From assembly GCF_036884655.1 (NCBI RefSeq), contig NC_088330.1:31189001-31253000 (forward strand): a stretch of DNA of 64,000 nt. The letters run 5' to 3'. The DNA is from Musa acuminata AAA Group. Lineage: Eukaryota; Streptophyta; Magnoliopsida; Zingiberales; Musaceae. Shown here piece after piece: positions 1 through 11,594 of this stretch. Positions within the stretch are counted from its first letter, which is position 1. Every line of letters starts with the position of its first letter. The translations under genes were made by a program, and so were the position numbers. Below the pieces are notes generated by a model. It was not told where the DNA came from. It did not search any database and saw nothing but the letters and a program-made list of their open reading frames with translations.

Positions 1-273
1 ACTAATATGAAATTCTTTGAAAACATCGAGTACATGATTTTTAGATTTCAAAGCAAAAGCCCACACTTTTCTAGAATGGTCATCAATAAAAGTAACAAAA
101 TAAAGAGCACCTCCAAGAGTTCTAGTTTACATAGTATAGATATCATTATGAATTAAATCAATAATATCTGATCTTCGATATGATGGATATGTATGAAAGA
201 CAACTCTATGTTTTTTTTCAACTAAGCAATGATCACAAGATTTAAGAGATGTACCTTGCAACTTTGGTAAGAA

Positions 274-1510
274 TTACTTTCTAGCAAGAGTTTGAAGTCC
301 CTTCTCACTGATATGACTAAGCCTATTATGCTGAAGATCTATGCTTTCACCCTTCTGAATTGCATTAATCTCTCCTTTGTGTAGCTTAGCTTCCATGACA
401 TAAAAATAGTTAAGCTTCTTTCCTCTCGCCACAATTAGAGAACCTTTAGTGAGTTTCCATTTACTTTCACCAAAATAGTGTGTAAATCTCTCATCATCAA
501 GTCTACCTATAGATATCAAGTTAAGATGAATATCTGGAACATGTCTAACATATTTGAGTATCAATTTGTTCTCAATACTAGTCTCCAAGCAAATATCTTC
601 AATACCCACAATCTTAGATGTACCACTATTTCCTATTCTGACACTACCAAAATCACCAGTAGTGTAAGATCTGAAGTGATTACCATGAGAAGTAACATGA
701 AATGAAGCACCAGAGTCAATTACCCAATTACTATCCTGAGCTACAAGATTGACACAACCGTCATCATAAACAATAATGATATCACCTTCAACAACAAGTA
801 TATTGGTCTCTTTCTCATTTTTCTTCATTTTATTCTGTTCTCGCTTCCAAAACATATACTCTTTCTTCTTGTGACCTAGCCTGTTATAGTGGAAATATTT
901 GATATCCCTTCTAGACTTGGATCTTCCTCTATAACCATGTGGATTTCTACTATGACTTCTTCCACATTTTTCTTGTTTTTCAGAAACAAATGCACCAGAA
1001 GAAGATTCACCTTGTTCTTTCCTTCTAGCATCTTCATTTAGCAAATTGTCTTTAACCATATCTATAGTTAGAGTTCCCTCTGGCATGGAGTTATAAATTA
1101 TCACAACATACGTTTCCCAACCTTTTGGTAAAGAGCTGAAAAGTAATAATCCTTGTATCTCATCATCTATATTTATTTTCATAGCAACTAACTTGTTTGT
1201 AAGACCCTAAAATAGACTTATATGCTCAATAATATTACCACCATCTTTATACTTCAAATTTACAAGTCTTCTAAGGAGAAATTCTGTTTCCCACTGTCTT
1301 TTTCACAAAGTGATTTTCTAACTTTTGCCAAACAACATCAGCTCTGGTTTCATCAGAAATATGCTCATGCAAATTTATATACATCCATCTTCTAATATAA
1401 GCAATAGTTTTTCTATGTTGAACCTCTCATTCCTCATCCTCTATAGTAGAAGGTTTATCTTTAACCTTGATGGGCTTATACAAATCTTTGCGATAGAGCA
1501 AATCTTCCAT
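274..1510 (-). pseudogene. Copia-A gag-protease-preintegrase, decayed
   Basis: Minus-strand reading starts near the ATG at 1508-1510 and gives a UBN2-type Gag, interrupted by stops around 1200-1430. An open stretch of 302 codons then runs from 1182 to 274. The zinc knuckle (about 850-905) has kept its Gly-His core, but all three Cys positions read Tyr. The retropepsin motif Asp-Ser-Gly-Ala-Ser (about 690-730) is intact. A pre-integrase H..LxH segment lies at the end of the open stretch. The reading frame stops near 270. This is a transposon relic, not a host gene. Confidence 0.85.
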
Positions 1511-1608
1511 CATACACCTCTAAGTGGAATAATTTGATAAGTTCAATTTAATCATACTATCTGACTGTTCCATTTCAATCACACAAGAAAAAAAAACTAG
1601 CACCGACC

Positions 1609-2274
1609 TGTTAAAGCGAAATAATTATTTTCTCTCTTTGTGTATCAAAATAAGTTCCTCATCAAAATACCAACTTGATATCAAAAACACATATCCACCA
1701 GAGCAGCATAAACAGTAGGATAATAAATCAATCACAAAGTGAGATCAAATTTTAACGTGAAAAATCCAATGCGGGAAAAACCACGAGACCGTAGTTCACT
1801 TCAAACTTCCACTATCACTAATAATATAACATGTTTACAATAAATCTTCTCTAAAATAACAAGAGGATCATAATAACATTAAGACCATATATCTTGGCTC
1901 AATAATAGCATATAATCATCACATGGATGAATTTCATCAAAAAGAGAATTTTAGATCTCACAAAATGGGTATAACAAGAAAATACCTCAGAGAGAATAAA
2001 TTGTAGATTAACACCGTTAGGATTGTAAAGCTTACTACAAGAATTCTTCACATATAATTTGAATCAAAACAAAAAAACTCAAAATCCTAATTATCTCTCT
2101 TCTCTTTCTCTCTTTGTTATTTTCTCTCATTGTGCACCGCAATCGTTCGTTGCACGCCAAATTCGTTCGCTGCCCTCATTTGTGCACGTCTCTTTCTTTT
2201 TTTTCTTTTTTTTTTAATAATTCAGATTTGGGTTGACTACCTAATCATATAGTCGAAGCGGGTTGAACCCAACA
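1609..2274 (-). repeat. 5' LTR of Copia-A, copy 1
   Basis: About 666 bp, from TGTTAAAG at 1609 to CCCAACA at 2274. It aligns along its length with the 3' LTR type at 27,952-28,652. It has an 8-bp deletion close to its right end that the homologous LTR at 60,439-61,115 lacks. The 5-bp flank after 2274 is cttgt; the far side of the full-length copy has cttct, a target-site duplication with one mismatch. Confidence 0.85.
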
Positions 2275-3485
2275 CTTGTGAAGTTGACACAGAGGACTAT
2301 TATGGAGAGTTGGTCTAAGGCAAGGGTTTAGAGAGCTTCCTGTCTATGGTGAGAGGTAAGTTGATTTTGGGAAGACGATTTATCTTATTCGTGATAATCG
2401 TATCGTAGAGAGCTTCCTGTCTATTTGCTCATATGATTATCTTTTAATTGTCAGATGTATAATAGAAGCGTGACGAATCCATTCTTAATGTAATTAATAT
2501 ATTAAACAGATTATGAATATCATAGGAGTGAATTGATTATTGATTGATTTGTATGAAAAATATTCTATATGATTGTAACATTGTACCATCCTTGATTTTT
2601 CAGAAGTTGTTACACTAGTTCTAATATCATTAAAAAGTCTATTATTGATGAGTTTCAGTTAAACTAATCAAAATTAATATACATCAATTTAACCTAAAAA
2701 ATTAAACTTTTAAATTATAGATCAAACCAATCTGATTTTTTCAATTCTGTGATGTGAGATTATCCTTTTGATTCATCTCCTTTCTCCTACCTGTAAAGGA
2801 GGTTTGTCTACACTTGACTTGTGTGATATGTAGTTCCTCTCTAGTAAGTCGTGTCATATCATATAATTTGAATCATATCTTTAATCAATAGACCAACAAC
2901 GGGTGTCACGATACTTATCAATTCGAGTTTCTTGGATTTAGTAAACTCTTCTGTTGAACCCGCTTCGTATTCAACGAAAAAAAGGTACGTTACACACATA
3001 CTCGTTTCTTTATTGAAAGAAGAAAAGGACGTGTATGACTGCATGTCACTAGATTTGTTGGAGTGATTTCACAACCATACAATTCATCTCACATTTCTTT
3101 CCCTCCTCTGATGACTCCTTGCCTTGTAAGCAGTCATTGTCTGCTTTACAGCTTCACAAAAGGTAAGATGGGACCTCTGAGAGTGAAGTCAATTCAAGTC
3201 GAGCAAATTATCTTTAGGAAGCTCTTTATGCCACACAGCATCATGTTGGTCGTCGCATGCGTTTACCCATTAAACACCTTCAGTACTTTCTCAATCTGTC
3301 AGCCTGTTTCTGCGAATTGAAATTAATCACTACAGAATGGGCAGGTCTTTACCACATGCCCTCCGCTACAGCATCAGCTTCATACTACAAAAAAGGCATG
3401 GTCATATGATGTGAACAACAACCCCTACTTTAGCCGACTTGTTGACTTGGTGGCACAGCCGGAGAACGGGAGTCCATATAGTCGA
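2275..3485. other. Spacer between Copia-A and RLK1 (3' flank of RLK1)
   Basis: AT-rich, with no coding region I can support. Short open stretches on both strands show no family features. The part nearest RLK1 (about 3060-3485) is less AT-rich and may include the RLK1 3' UTR. It repeats at 33,228-34,438 and 61,116-62,324. Confidence 0.6.
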
Positions 3486-6400
3486 TCATATTTTAGCATT
3501 CATCAAGTCAGAAAGCTTGAGCACATCGAGAGAAGGGAGACTCGGCAGTGTGTTGACAGTCGATAGGGTTCCAAAGACCTGCTTCATTGTTGGGCGTGAC
3601 TCTGGGTCATGTTCCACGCAGCAAAGTGCCAACCTCAAAACTGCAGCTACCTCGTCTGCAACCTCCGTCGTAGGGAGTGATGGACGCTGGTCTAATACAT
3701 ATTTCACAAGCGTGTTTTTCGGCGACGAAGGCAATGACAGAACGGAAACGAGTCCTTCCCCATGTCCTCCTATTAGCAACTCAAGCGTGACCACTCCGAA
3801 ACTGTAAACATCGCATTTGGTGGTCACTCTCATCTCATAAGCAAGCTCTGCAAACAATAACCGATAACTGAGGAAACCTTATATCGTAGAAGGATCTCCA
3901 AAAGACAGCTATGTTAGGCTACTTTGCGCCTTGATTGATGAATAACTACGTGTACAGTAAATCGACTGCTGTTTTCTATTTCTAGATTGATGAATAATTC
4001 ATGTAAATGAGCTACAAGCTGATGGACTTTTAACTTGCAAAAAATGTATTACTATATGACGTCGGGGGAGAAACTTACCCGGTGCCAAGTAACCATATGT
4101 GCCGGCAAGCATGCTCCAATTTGATGAATCTGGCTTCAGGAGTCGAGCAATACCGAAGTCAGAAACACAAGCCTTGAGTTCTGAATCGAGCAGAATATTG
4201 TTGGTGGTTATATCTCGATGAACAATGGGCTGATCGCAATCATGATGCATGTAGGACAGAGCACGAGCCACATCTTTGACAATGTTCACCCTCTTCACCC
4301 AGTCCAGTTCGGCAGCTGCTGCTTCGCTTCTGAGGAGGGATCCCAAACTTCCTCTCTCCATGTACTCGTACACCAGAAACTTGTGTCGAGCAGAGGAGCA
4401 GAATCCGTAGAGCTTGACGATATTTCGATGTCGAATTTGAGTAAGAGTATGTATCTCGTTTTGAAAGGATTGCTCATTCGATGTAGTTTCGTCTTCCTGC
4501 AGATGAATTTTCTTCACTGCTAGCATCTGCCCGCTTGCTAATTCTGCTCTGTAAACGCTGCCATATGCACCACTTCCGATACAGTATTTTTCATTAAAAT
4601 CCTCCGTGGCTGCAACGATATCCTTGTATGCATATCTTCCATCAAAGTTAAATACACAGAATGTCATGCCTTCTTTGTTGCCATTATTTTCGGAAGGCAT
4701 GGAATGTTTCTTGGTCTTCTGGAACAGTGAAAACGCTCCCAGAAAAACAAGTAAGATGAATAAGACGACCACGGAAGCAATGATAGCTGAGATAATTGCT
4801 CTGTGGTGCTTGCTTCCATCATCTTTCCTTGCAGTATAAGAAAGACATGGAGGCAGGCCTTTGACGACCCCACACAAACCTTTGTTGTGGACAAACCACT
4901 TCGCCGGAGCTTTCCGGAAGACTGGGCTCTCAGGCACAGCCCCCTCCAATTCATTATATGATACGTCAATGATTAATAAGCTGATCATAGCACTTAGTGA
5001 AGATGGAAGACCACCGGACAAATTATTATGTGAAAGATTCAGAATTTGCAGCATCGTAAATTTGCTGAACTGTGAGGGTATCTCACCCGTTAGTGAGTTG
5101 TGGCTGATGTCCAATGCGTCTTGAAGGTACTCCAGGCTGCTGATCTCTGCAGGAATTCCTCCGCCGAACTTGTTGCCATTAAGCTTCAGGGAGCGGAGCT
5201 TGAGACAAATGCCTATTTGAGACGGTATTCTTCCTGTCAAGCTGTTAACTGATAGATCAAGGATTTCAAGGTCGGGCATCCTTCCAAACTCTATTCGTAC
5301 CTCTCCGCCGAGTCGATTGCAGCTCAGGTTCAGCTTGTAGAGATGAGGTAACCTGCCCAAGCTCTTTGGAATCTCCCCCTGTATGTAGTTGGAAGAAAGG
5401 TCCAGTTCTCGTAGTTCTTTTAGATTGCCGAATTCTGGTGGAATGGCTCCGGTGATGTTGTTATTTGAGATTGCCAGGAATGTGAGATTGTCCCATCTTC
5501 CCCAGTCCGGTGGGAGTGCACCTGACAGCCTATTGAATCTTAAATCCATATAAGAAAGATGTGGATACACTCCAAGAAGTTGTGATATATCCCCGGTGAG
5601 TTGGTTTTGCTCGAGACGGACTCTGATCAATCCCGTACAGTTCTTTAAGGTCCCGGGAAGTTGACCTCTGAAGCTGTTGTTGCTCAGTGAGAGATACTGT
5701 AGGGTTCTTCCTTTGCATATGTTTGAAGGCAAGTCACCGGAGAAGAAGTTGTCTGACAAAAGAAGCGATGTCAAACCTGTGATGTTGTTTAACTCGGCAG
5801 GCAATCGACCAGACAACCGATTATTGAACAAGCTTAGGTCAGTGAGGTTCCTTAAGTTACCGAGGGATGGAGGGATTGAACCGAAAAGCTGGTTGTCATG
5901 GAGATCCATACCCATGAGCTGGGTCAGGTTTCCGAAAGTGGATGGTATCGGCCCGGAGATTTGGTTGTCGGGCAGAAAAAGTTGGGTTAACTCATTTAGA
6001 TTTCCTATTTCCGGAGGGATAAAGCCTGACAATTCATTAACCCCAAGATAAAGTTTCTCTAATTTAGTTTGATTTCTTCCCATAAAGAAAGGGATATGAC
6101 CTGTTAGACTATTATTGAAGAGCCCAAGTTGCACAAGGTTTAATAGATTTCCCAATTCTCTGGGGATGAATCCCGAGAGATGATTTTGATAGAGAGACAA
6201 CTGGTATAGGTTCGTCAAGTTCCCTAAACTGGGAGGGATGAAGCCAGATAGTTGGTTCTTCCCAAGTGTAAGATGCATCAACTTCTGAAGTCTTCCAAGC
6301 TCCTGAGGTATGAAACCTGTAAGTTGATTATCTCGCAGGTGCAAGTGCAGAAGCCCGGTAAGATTGCCCAAGGATGGAGGGACACAACCACTTAACTGAT

Positions 6401-6878
6401 TCTTATTGAGATATAGGAACTGGAGCGCCTTCATGGAGCCTATTTCGACCGGGAGTTTGCCCGTGAACCGGTTGCCTATGAGATCAAGATATACAAGGTT
6501 GGAGAGAGCCGAGATGGTCGGAGGAATGACGCCGTCGAGCTGGTTGTAGGAGAGGTTGAGACCGACGAGTGATCTCAGCGTTGAGAAGTTGAGAGCATCG
6601 AGTGGCCCTTCTAAGCTCATGTTCGGCAGGGACATGTCGGTGATGACAGGGCGTCCTCTGTGCGTAAGGTTGCACGTAACTCCAGTCCAATTGCACGGAT
6701 TAGAGCTGAGATTCCAGGATTCAAGGAATTGCTGGCCGTGAAGGGTGGACTTCCAGTGGAGTAGGGTTCTCGCTTGTGACCCGAGTGAAGCTGTCACCGA
6801 GACAAGATGAAGAGAGAGCAGCAGCAGGAGGAGGAGAGTGGTGGAGAGGAGCCGCCAGTTGTGCAGCTGGGATGCCAT
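3486..6878 (-). CDS. RLK1, copy 1: MIK2-like LRR receptor kinase
   Basis: Two exons, complement(join(3486..3847,4079..6878)), 1,053 residues. The 231-bp intron has GT..AG ends in phase 1 and splits the Glu codon of the kinase APE motif. Order: signal peptide with a Leu run (about 1-30); LRR N-cap with Cys pair; about 23-24 plant-type LRRs; a CxxxxxxxxC-type cap; transmembrane helix (about 693-718); kinase (about 757-1035) with Gly-rich loop, Lys789, HRD at 886-888 and DFG at 907-909, so an active RD kinase is expected. Such receptors bind peptide ligands at the cell surface and signal through SERK co-receptors (family knowledge; MIK2 senses SCOOP peptides in Arabidopsis). The ligand here is unknown. 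The start at 6878 was chosen because the TATA box lies at 6938-6945, inside the upstream in-frame extension. If the intron is retained, the reading runs to a stop at 3999 and loses the C-lobe. Confidence 0.95.
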
Positions 6879-6937
6879 AACTGCAGTGTAGCTAATCTGG
6901 GGGAGGATGTTGTACTGCGAGCAAACAAAGGGCCCCC

Positions 6938-6945
6938 TTATATAA
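6938..6945 (-). promoter_or_regulatory. TATA box of RLK1 copy 1
   Basis: TTATATAA on the minus strand, about 60 bp upstream of the chosen ATG. No upstream ATG lies between it and the start codon. It places transcription initiation near 6905-6915 and excludes the longer N-terminus. Confidence 0.7.
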
Positions 6946-7469
6946 AATGTATGAGATGGATGTGAACTATCGGGAACCGAGTGGGACACATTTGAGTCTC
7001 GAGCATCCTCACCAGCGGGGCTAAAGCTGGATGGTATCACCCGTTCTCATACTGTCCCCTCCGCAAAGTTTGGTGGAAGGTTAAGAACCATTCCTTTCGA
7101 TCATCACCACTGATCACTTTTCATTTGTTAAAGCATAAAGTGGACTCATATTATTACTTGGAGAAATCAATGTCATATAAGAAGAAGCACAAGAAAAACT
7201 TTGTAGCAGTAGATTTCTGAGTCAAGTCAGCTGATCTTATCAAGTTCAGCATATTCCTTCTGCCAACTGGGAGTCATTTTATAATGTTAAAGAAGAATAG
7301 CTTTTGTGACATTAAAATAAGAAGAGTTTTGCTGATGATTAATTTTCTGCAGGTGCGGCCAAATGATCAAGATTCGGAATCCCATTTGAGACGTCGACTT
7401 TCTATAAATCAAATGTGCAGTTAAAACTATTGTCATTTATTAATGCATAAAGAGATATATGATTTCATA

Positions 7470-8790
7470 GCTTCCGACATCAGGTTGGGTAGAGAGGAGG
7501 TGCGAAACCTATCCAATGGTTCATTTTAAATGAGTTGGATCCTGATTCGATTTGGTTGATCCACAGTGGATTCGGAACTTGATAGTGAAACCATCAGAGC
7601 CAGGAGATTTATCGAGGCAAATGGAGGATAGAGTATTCCAGATTTGAACGATGGGCATTATGAAGAATACCTCAACCAATGAGACTAGGCCATATGTTAG
7701 GCTTCAAAGGATAAGGATCCTACTTCCCAAAGTCATAATAGAATGAGACAAAGGCAAGGGACATGCATGATGTGTTGGTCTGGGACAATTTGGTTTTGGA
7801 CATTAAAGGTGCTTAATTTGGTTTTGATGGCTGCGAATGGCAACCCGGGCATGGTAGTATTTAGTGTTGAGGTCCCCATCATTAATCCATTTAACCTTGG
7901 TGTGAGACCACCATCTAAGATTAACGTGGCGAAGGAGGGCATTATATTTGTTACGAAGACAAATAAGTGCTTAAGAGCAAAATCACATTGTTTAAGAGAG
8001 TATCAGCTTGAGTGGATGCAAGAAGGTCTTGAATCCTTGAGTCTATCAAGATTATTTGAGATATTTGTTAGAGGGGAAGTGAATCAGGAAGAGCGAGACC
8101 AAGATCTAGAAATAAGATCATGGGACTTAGGATGTTCAACCCAAAAATTCTGGAAGTAAAACAGCTTGTTAGTAGGTTTGTGTAAAGGAGAGATGAAAAC
8201 AAAAATGGAGCAATGATCTAAAGCAAACTAAGGGACCCTCCCAATTGTTACATGATATTTATTTTGGGCCAGAGAAACTAAGATCCTTAAGTCTCACATT
8301 TTCTAAAAATCATATAAAGTTTAAACAGAGAAATAGCAAGAGATATGATGACCTTCATATTTGTCTTAAGGCAAGAAAATACAAATGAAATCTCCCAGAA
8401 GAAGCCATAAAAAATCATCAAAATCTATCAAGTACAAAGTGCTCAATATAAGTTTACTTTTCCAACAAAGAAACACATGCATATATAATTGAGAGAAGCC
8501 ACAAAGAAGAGTTTTTGAATTGAAAAATGACATGTATAAAATGCTTACGAGAAGATAGAATCTATATGTTGATACAATCTATTTTTTAGAGGAGTTAGCT
8601 AGTAAAACCCATCGAAGAGATAGCAAAGGAGCTCTATCATCTTCCCAAAAAAATGATAGTTAGCTGAGCACGGGACGCAAACAAGTTTATTTCCTATTAA
8701 ATCTAGAGAGTTCGATCTAGATAAATGTGAAAGATAATGTCAAACATGTCTCTCCGAAGACCTTTATAGTTCCAACTAAAGATATGCAGA
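7470..8790 (-). mobile_element. LINE (non-LTR retrotransposon) ORF2 relic
   Basis: Minus-strand translation in broken frames shows the landmarks of a plant L1-type ORF2. The endonuclease N-terminus is at about 8761-8790 (reads LHIFSWNYKG, cf. the family SWNxRGL start). An endonuclease-end and linker segment is at about 8110-8160 (FQNFWVEHP). The pre-RT motif is at about 7830-7900 (KWINDGDLNTKYYHA). Stops and shifts are frequent, so it is dead. It runs continuously through position 8027, where copy 2 has a deletion. Confidence 0.75.
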
Positions 8791-9970
8791 GGTAGTAAGA
8801 GAAGAAGGGGTAGAGGAGGAAAGAATATTCCCTACTTCAAGGTCTCCTAAAGAAAAAGCAACTAGAGCTTTCTTCGTATAACCGCGTCCAGCACCACCAT
8901 AAATTTAACCTTCTCTCTTATTGTTGTGTAGTCATTGGAAGAAGTGTGTCCGATCTAAGCACCCACCACAACCTCTTTAGCCAAGACAGTATCATCTCTT
9001 GCAACAAAGTTAAGCGGATCTCATGACATGGAATCAATGATCGACTTGACCTTATCTATCGATCCTTGAAGGAGGGATAGGAGCAAGAGTGAATGTGAAT
9101 CAAGGTTTCAGGTGATTTAAAAAGATGGAACGAGGAGAGGAAAGAGAGGATTTATAGGAAGCCCTCCTCATGTGATTGGAAGTAGTGGTGGTAAGAGACA
9201 TGTGGCTCGAGGTGGCAATGATAATAGAGAGTGCTAAGGAAGCACCAATGGAAGATAGTTTCAAGGAGCCAACCTTATATTGAAAGTCTAAGGGATATCA
9301 TAAGAGGGCACCATGGTAACCAAGCTTGGGACAATTATCATCCTCTAGACTTGTCACATAATGATGATTTTTAATTTTGAAACCTAAATAACAAAGGTTT
9401 ATCATCCTCTAGTCTGCTTATTACTTCTCGACTTGGACCAATCTCCCCGGGATTAGTGGTGTCAATTAAGAAAGCTTCTAGTTTACTAGATCAAAATTTT
9501 TTCTTACAAATTGTTACACCACTGTCACCCTAGATTTGTTAAATTTGATTTTTCTACCTCTAATTCATGTCATTTCTGCTCAATACCAATGAGACTTTCA
9601 ATATCATCTCTTCTTCTTTTACCATATAATAGTTACGTTATGAAAATCCTTTGAAACCCAACTTTGGATCTTTTCTTCCTTTGATACTAAGCATGGCGAT
9701 ATATGGCTCTATGAAGGGTCAGATGTTGACTCTAAAGCCTCCTCTACTTTAAGAGCCTTGATTATATCCTTTGGTGGTTTTGGAGGGTTAAAAATAACTA
9801 GATCTTCAAACCGAGAGTTTTAGGAGAAGATCTCACTTAGAGATTTCTTAGTCGAGACTATAATCTGAGTGGCTTAAATTTAAATATGATGTTCCTTAAA
9901 TAAAAAAATAAAGATGAAGGCACTTATTTCATTTTATATCTCGATACTAGTGATGCATAATTTTTTGATT
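8791..9970. other. Spacer, possibly LINE ORF1 remnant
   Basis: Lies directly 5' of the LINE ORF2 start on the minus strand, where ORF1 would be expected, but it shows no domain I can name. It is missing from unit 2. Confidence 0.3.
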
Positions 9971-10070
9971 AAAAAAATTTAAAGGATTAGAGGGTTCTCT
10001 TCTTGGTAGCAATTTTCATTAAAAAAATTTAAAGGATTAGAGGGTTCTCTTCTTGGTAGCAATTTTCATT
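9971..10070. repeat. Exact tandem duplication, 2 x 50 bp
   Basis: Positions 9971-10020 and 10021-10070 are identical 50-bp units starting with a run of seven A. With no differences between them the duplication is recent, or an assembly error. The region has no counterpart in unit 2. Confidence 0.95.
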
Positions 10071-11594
10071 CATGATAGCGTATGTAAAGTTTTGCTAGAT
10101 GGTGCCAATCGTATTCATGTTAAAACTGATTCTAGGAGCCTTATTGGCTCTTATTTTATCACATATTTATCATATCAACTGATTAGCAATTCATGCTAGA
10201 ATATATCTATCTATAATTTTTTGAAGAAGGGAGTGGCCCTTGCATCTTTTTTTTGCTTATTACCTTTGATCTTTGGAGTGACTTTTTTACCCATGCATTT
10301 TGTTAATTAATTTTTTTTAGAAAAAACTTCATGTTTAGAAAAATTATAATTCGGACAACTTTAGAAGAAGTAGAAAGAAAATAACAAGAACAACCATAAA
10401 ATAGTAGTACATATAAATGAAATCATTCAAATAAAAAATATGATTTTAAATAAATATTTTTATTAGTTTATGAACAAGAGCAATCAAATATAAAGACTTA
10501 TATATCAGTTATAGTATTTTTTAATAAACTTTTCAAAACACTTTAGTTTTAACAGTACTGAAATTTAGGAATTCAATCATTTACCTATGGATCGATTCAT
10601 ATGATATAATTAAGTATTGCTCTAATTATCTTGTCAGAAGAATATTACAAGGATTATGATAAATAGGATACTCTTTGTAAAATATAAAAAAGTAATAGCT
10701 ATTGAGAAAATCCAAAAAAAATAAAAAAAAATTCAAGAATTCATCATACTCTTTTCTCTAATTGATGTTATTTTGCATTATTTTTAACCTTCACAGACAA
10801 ACTATCTTTCGAGTAAGTCAAGTCAAGTCAACCATTCAAGTTAACTATTTAATAAAACTTTTATAATAGGACATCCCAAGTCAAGTCATGTCAACCCAAC
10901 CTTATAATAAAACTTTTATAATACGACAACTCAAAGTCAAGTCAATCATATTAATTCATGTAACATTTAGAGAAAGAAAAACTTATATAAGGGCACATTT
11001 CAAGTCAAGTCAAATTTATCTTGTTAAGTTCAACAAATTCTTCCGCTATATATATATATATCTATAATTCAAATTTCATAATAATAACATACAATTAGAT
11101 ACGATAGGAACACACATATACATTATAGTAAACATCATGATCTTAGGCATAACATTACTAAGATCACAACAACATGTAATTAGTGATACAAATATGCATA
11201 CACATTAGTACACATCATAGGAACACACCAAAGAAATCATCCAACTTTCACAACAACTATACATGATATGAACAATATTCTCAACACTCAATCACATCAC
11301 AATAAACATATATAAGTATTCCTGATAGTAAACATAACAATATTCACAACAGTAATGCATACAACAATAAATATATACACATCATAGTATTCACAACAAA
11401 GATATGAACATACATTAATATCACAATAAACATATATATATATCAAATTTCATTACAGCAAATAACATATATAACGCTCAAAGAACTTTACCAGCAACAG
11501 AAACTTGACAAGGAAACCATGTACTACACACAGATCAAACATTTCAATGGCCAATAAAAGATGCAACTCATGGAAGCGAAGTCCACTTGGTTGA
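10071..11594. other. AT-rich spacer with AAGTC-rich and ACA-rich stretches; 3' flank of RLK2
   Basis: No coding region is supported. Between about 10,815 and 11,015 the motif AAGTCAAGTCA recurs four or five times at irregular spacing. From 11,050 to 11,465 the DNA is a low-complexity series of imperfect ACA/ATA repeats. The part right of 11,120 is kept in unit 2 at 38,994-39,472. Confidence 0.5.

Larger units (their letters stand above)
1..2274 (-). mobile_element. Copia-A retrotransposon, copy 1 (5' part, cut by window start)
   Basis: This is the right-hand portion (5' LTR, gag, protease, start of integrase) of a minus-strand Ty1/copia element. The rest lies outside the window. The same sequence recurs at 30,954-33,227 with an offset of 30,953 and almost no differences; the one I noticed here is at 1305 against 32258. 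The element ends in CCCAACA at 2274, the copia-type TG..CA boundary read on the other strand. Stop codons interrupt the frame, so it is not autonomous. Confidence 0.9.

Noticed and set aside
274..1182. 302-codon open frame as a host gene
   Set aside because: It contains a zinc knuckle position, retropepsin motif and pre-integrase; it is Copia-A Gag-protease.
2859..3320. Short open frames on both strands downstream of RLK1
   Set aside because: No domain, and conservation between copies is explained by the identity of the whole block.
3486..3857. Separate 123-residue kinase-like gene
   Set aside because: It is exon 2 of RLK1. Joining at the GT-AG intron restores the APE motif. Same for 11,595-11,954 and the unit 2 and 3 copies.
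4218..6051. Several plus-strand open frames of 77-124 codons
   Set aside because: They are antisense to the LRR and kinase exons, repeat in every RLK copy and have no features of their own.
6879..7040. 54-residue N-terminal extension of RLK1 from an upstream in-frame ATG
   Set aside because: The TATA box lies inside it, and the downstream ATG gives a proper signal peptide. The same holds at 37,832-37,993.
7743..8159. 138-codon plus-strand open frame
   Set aside because: It is antisense to the LINE ORF2 relic, whose minus-strand motifs are clear.
8028..11119. A 3.1-kb transposon inserted in unit 1
   Set aside because: No target-site duplication or terminal repeats, and the LINE relic is continuous across the left edge. 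A deletion in unit 2 explains it better.
11050..11465. CRISPR-like or regular array in the ACA-rich region
   Set aside because: Repeats are imperfect, with no fixed unit or spacer length, and the DNA is plant nuclear.
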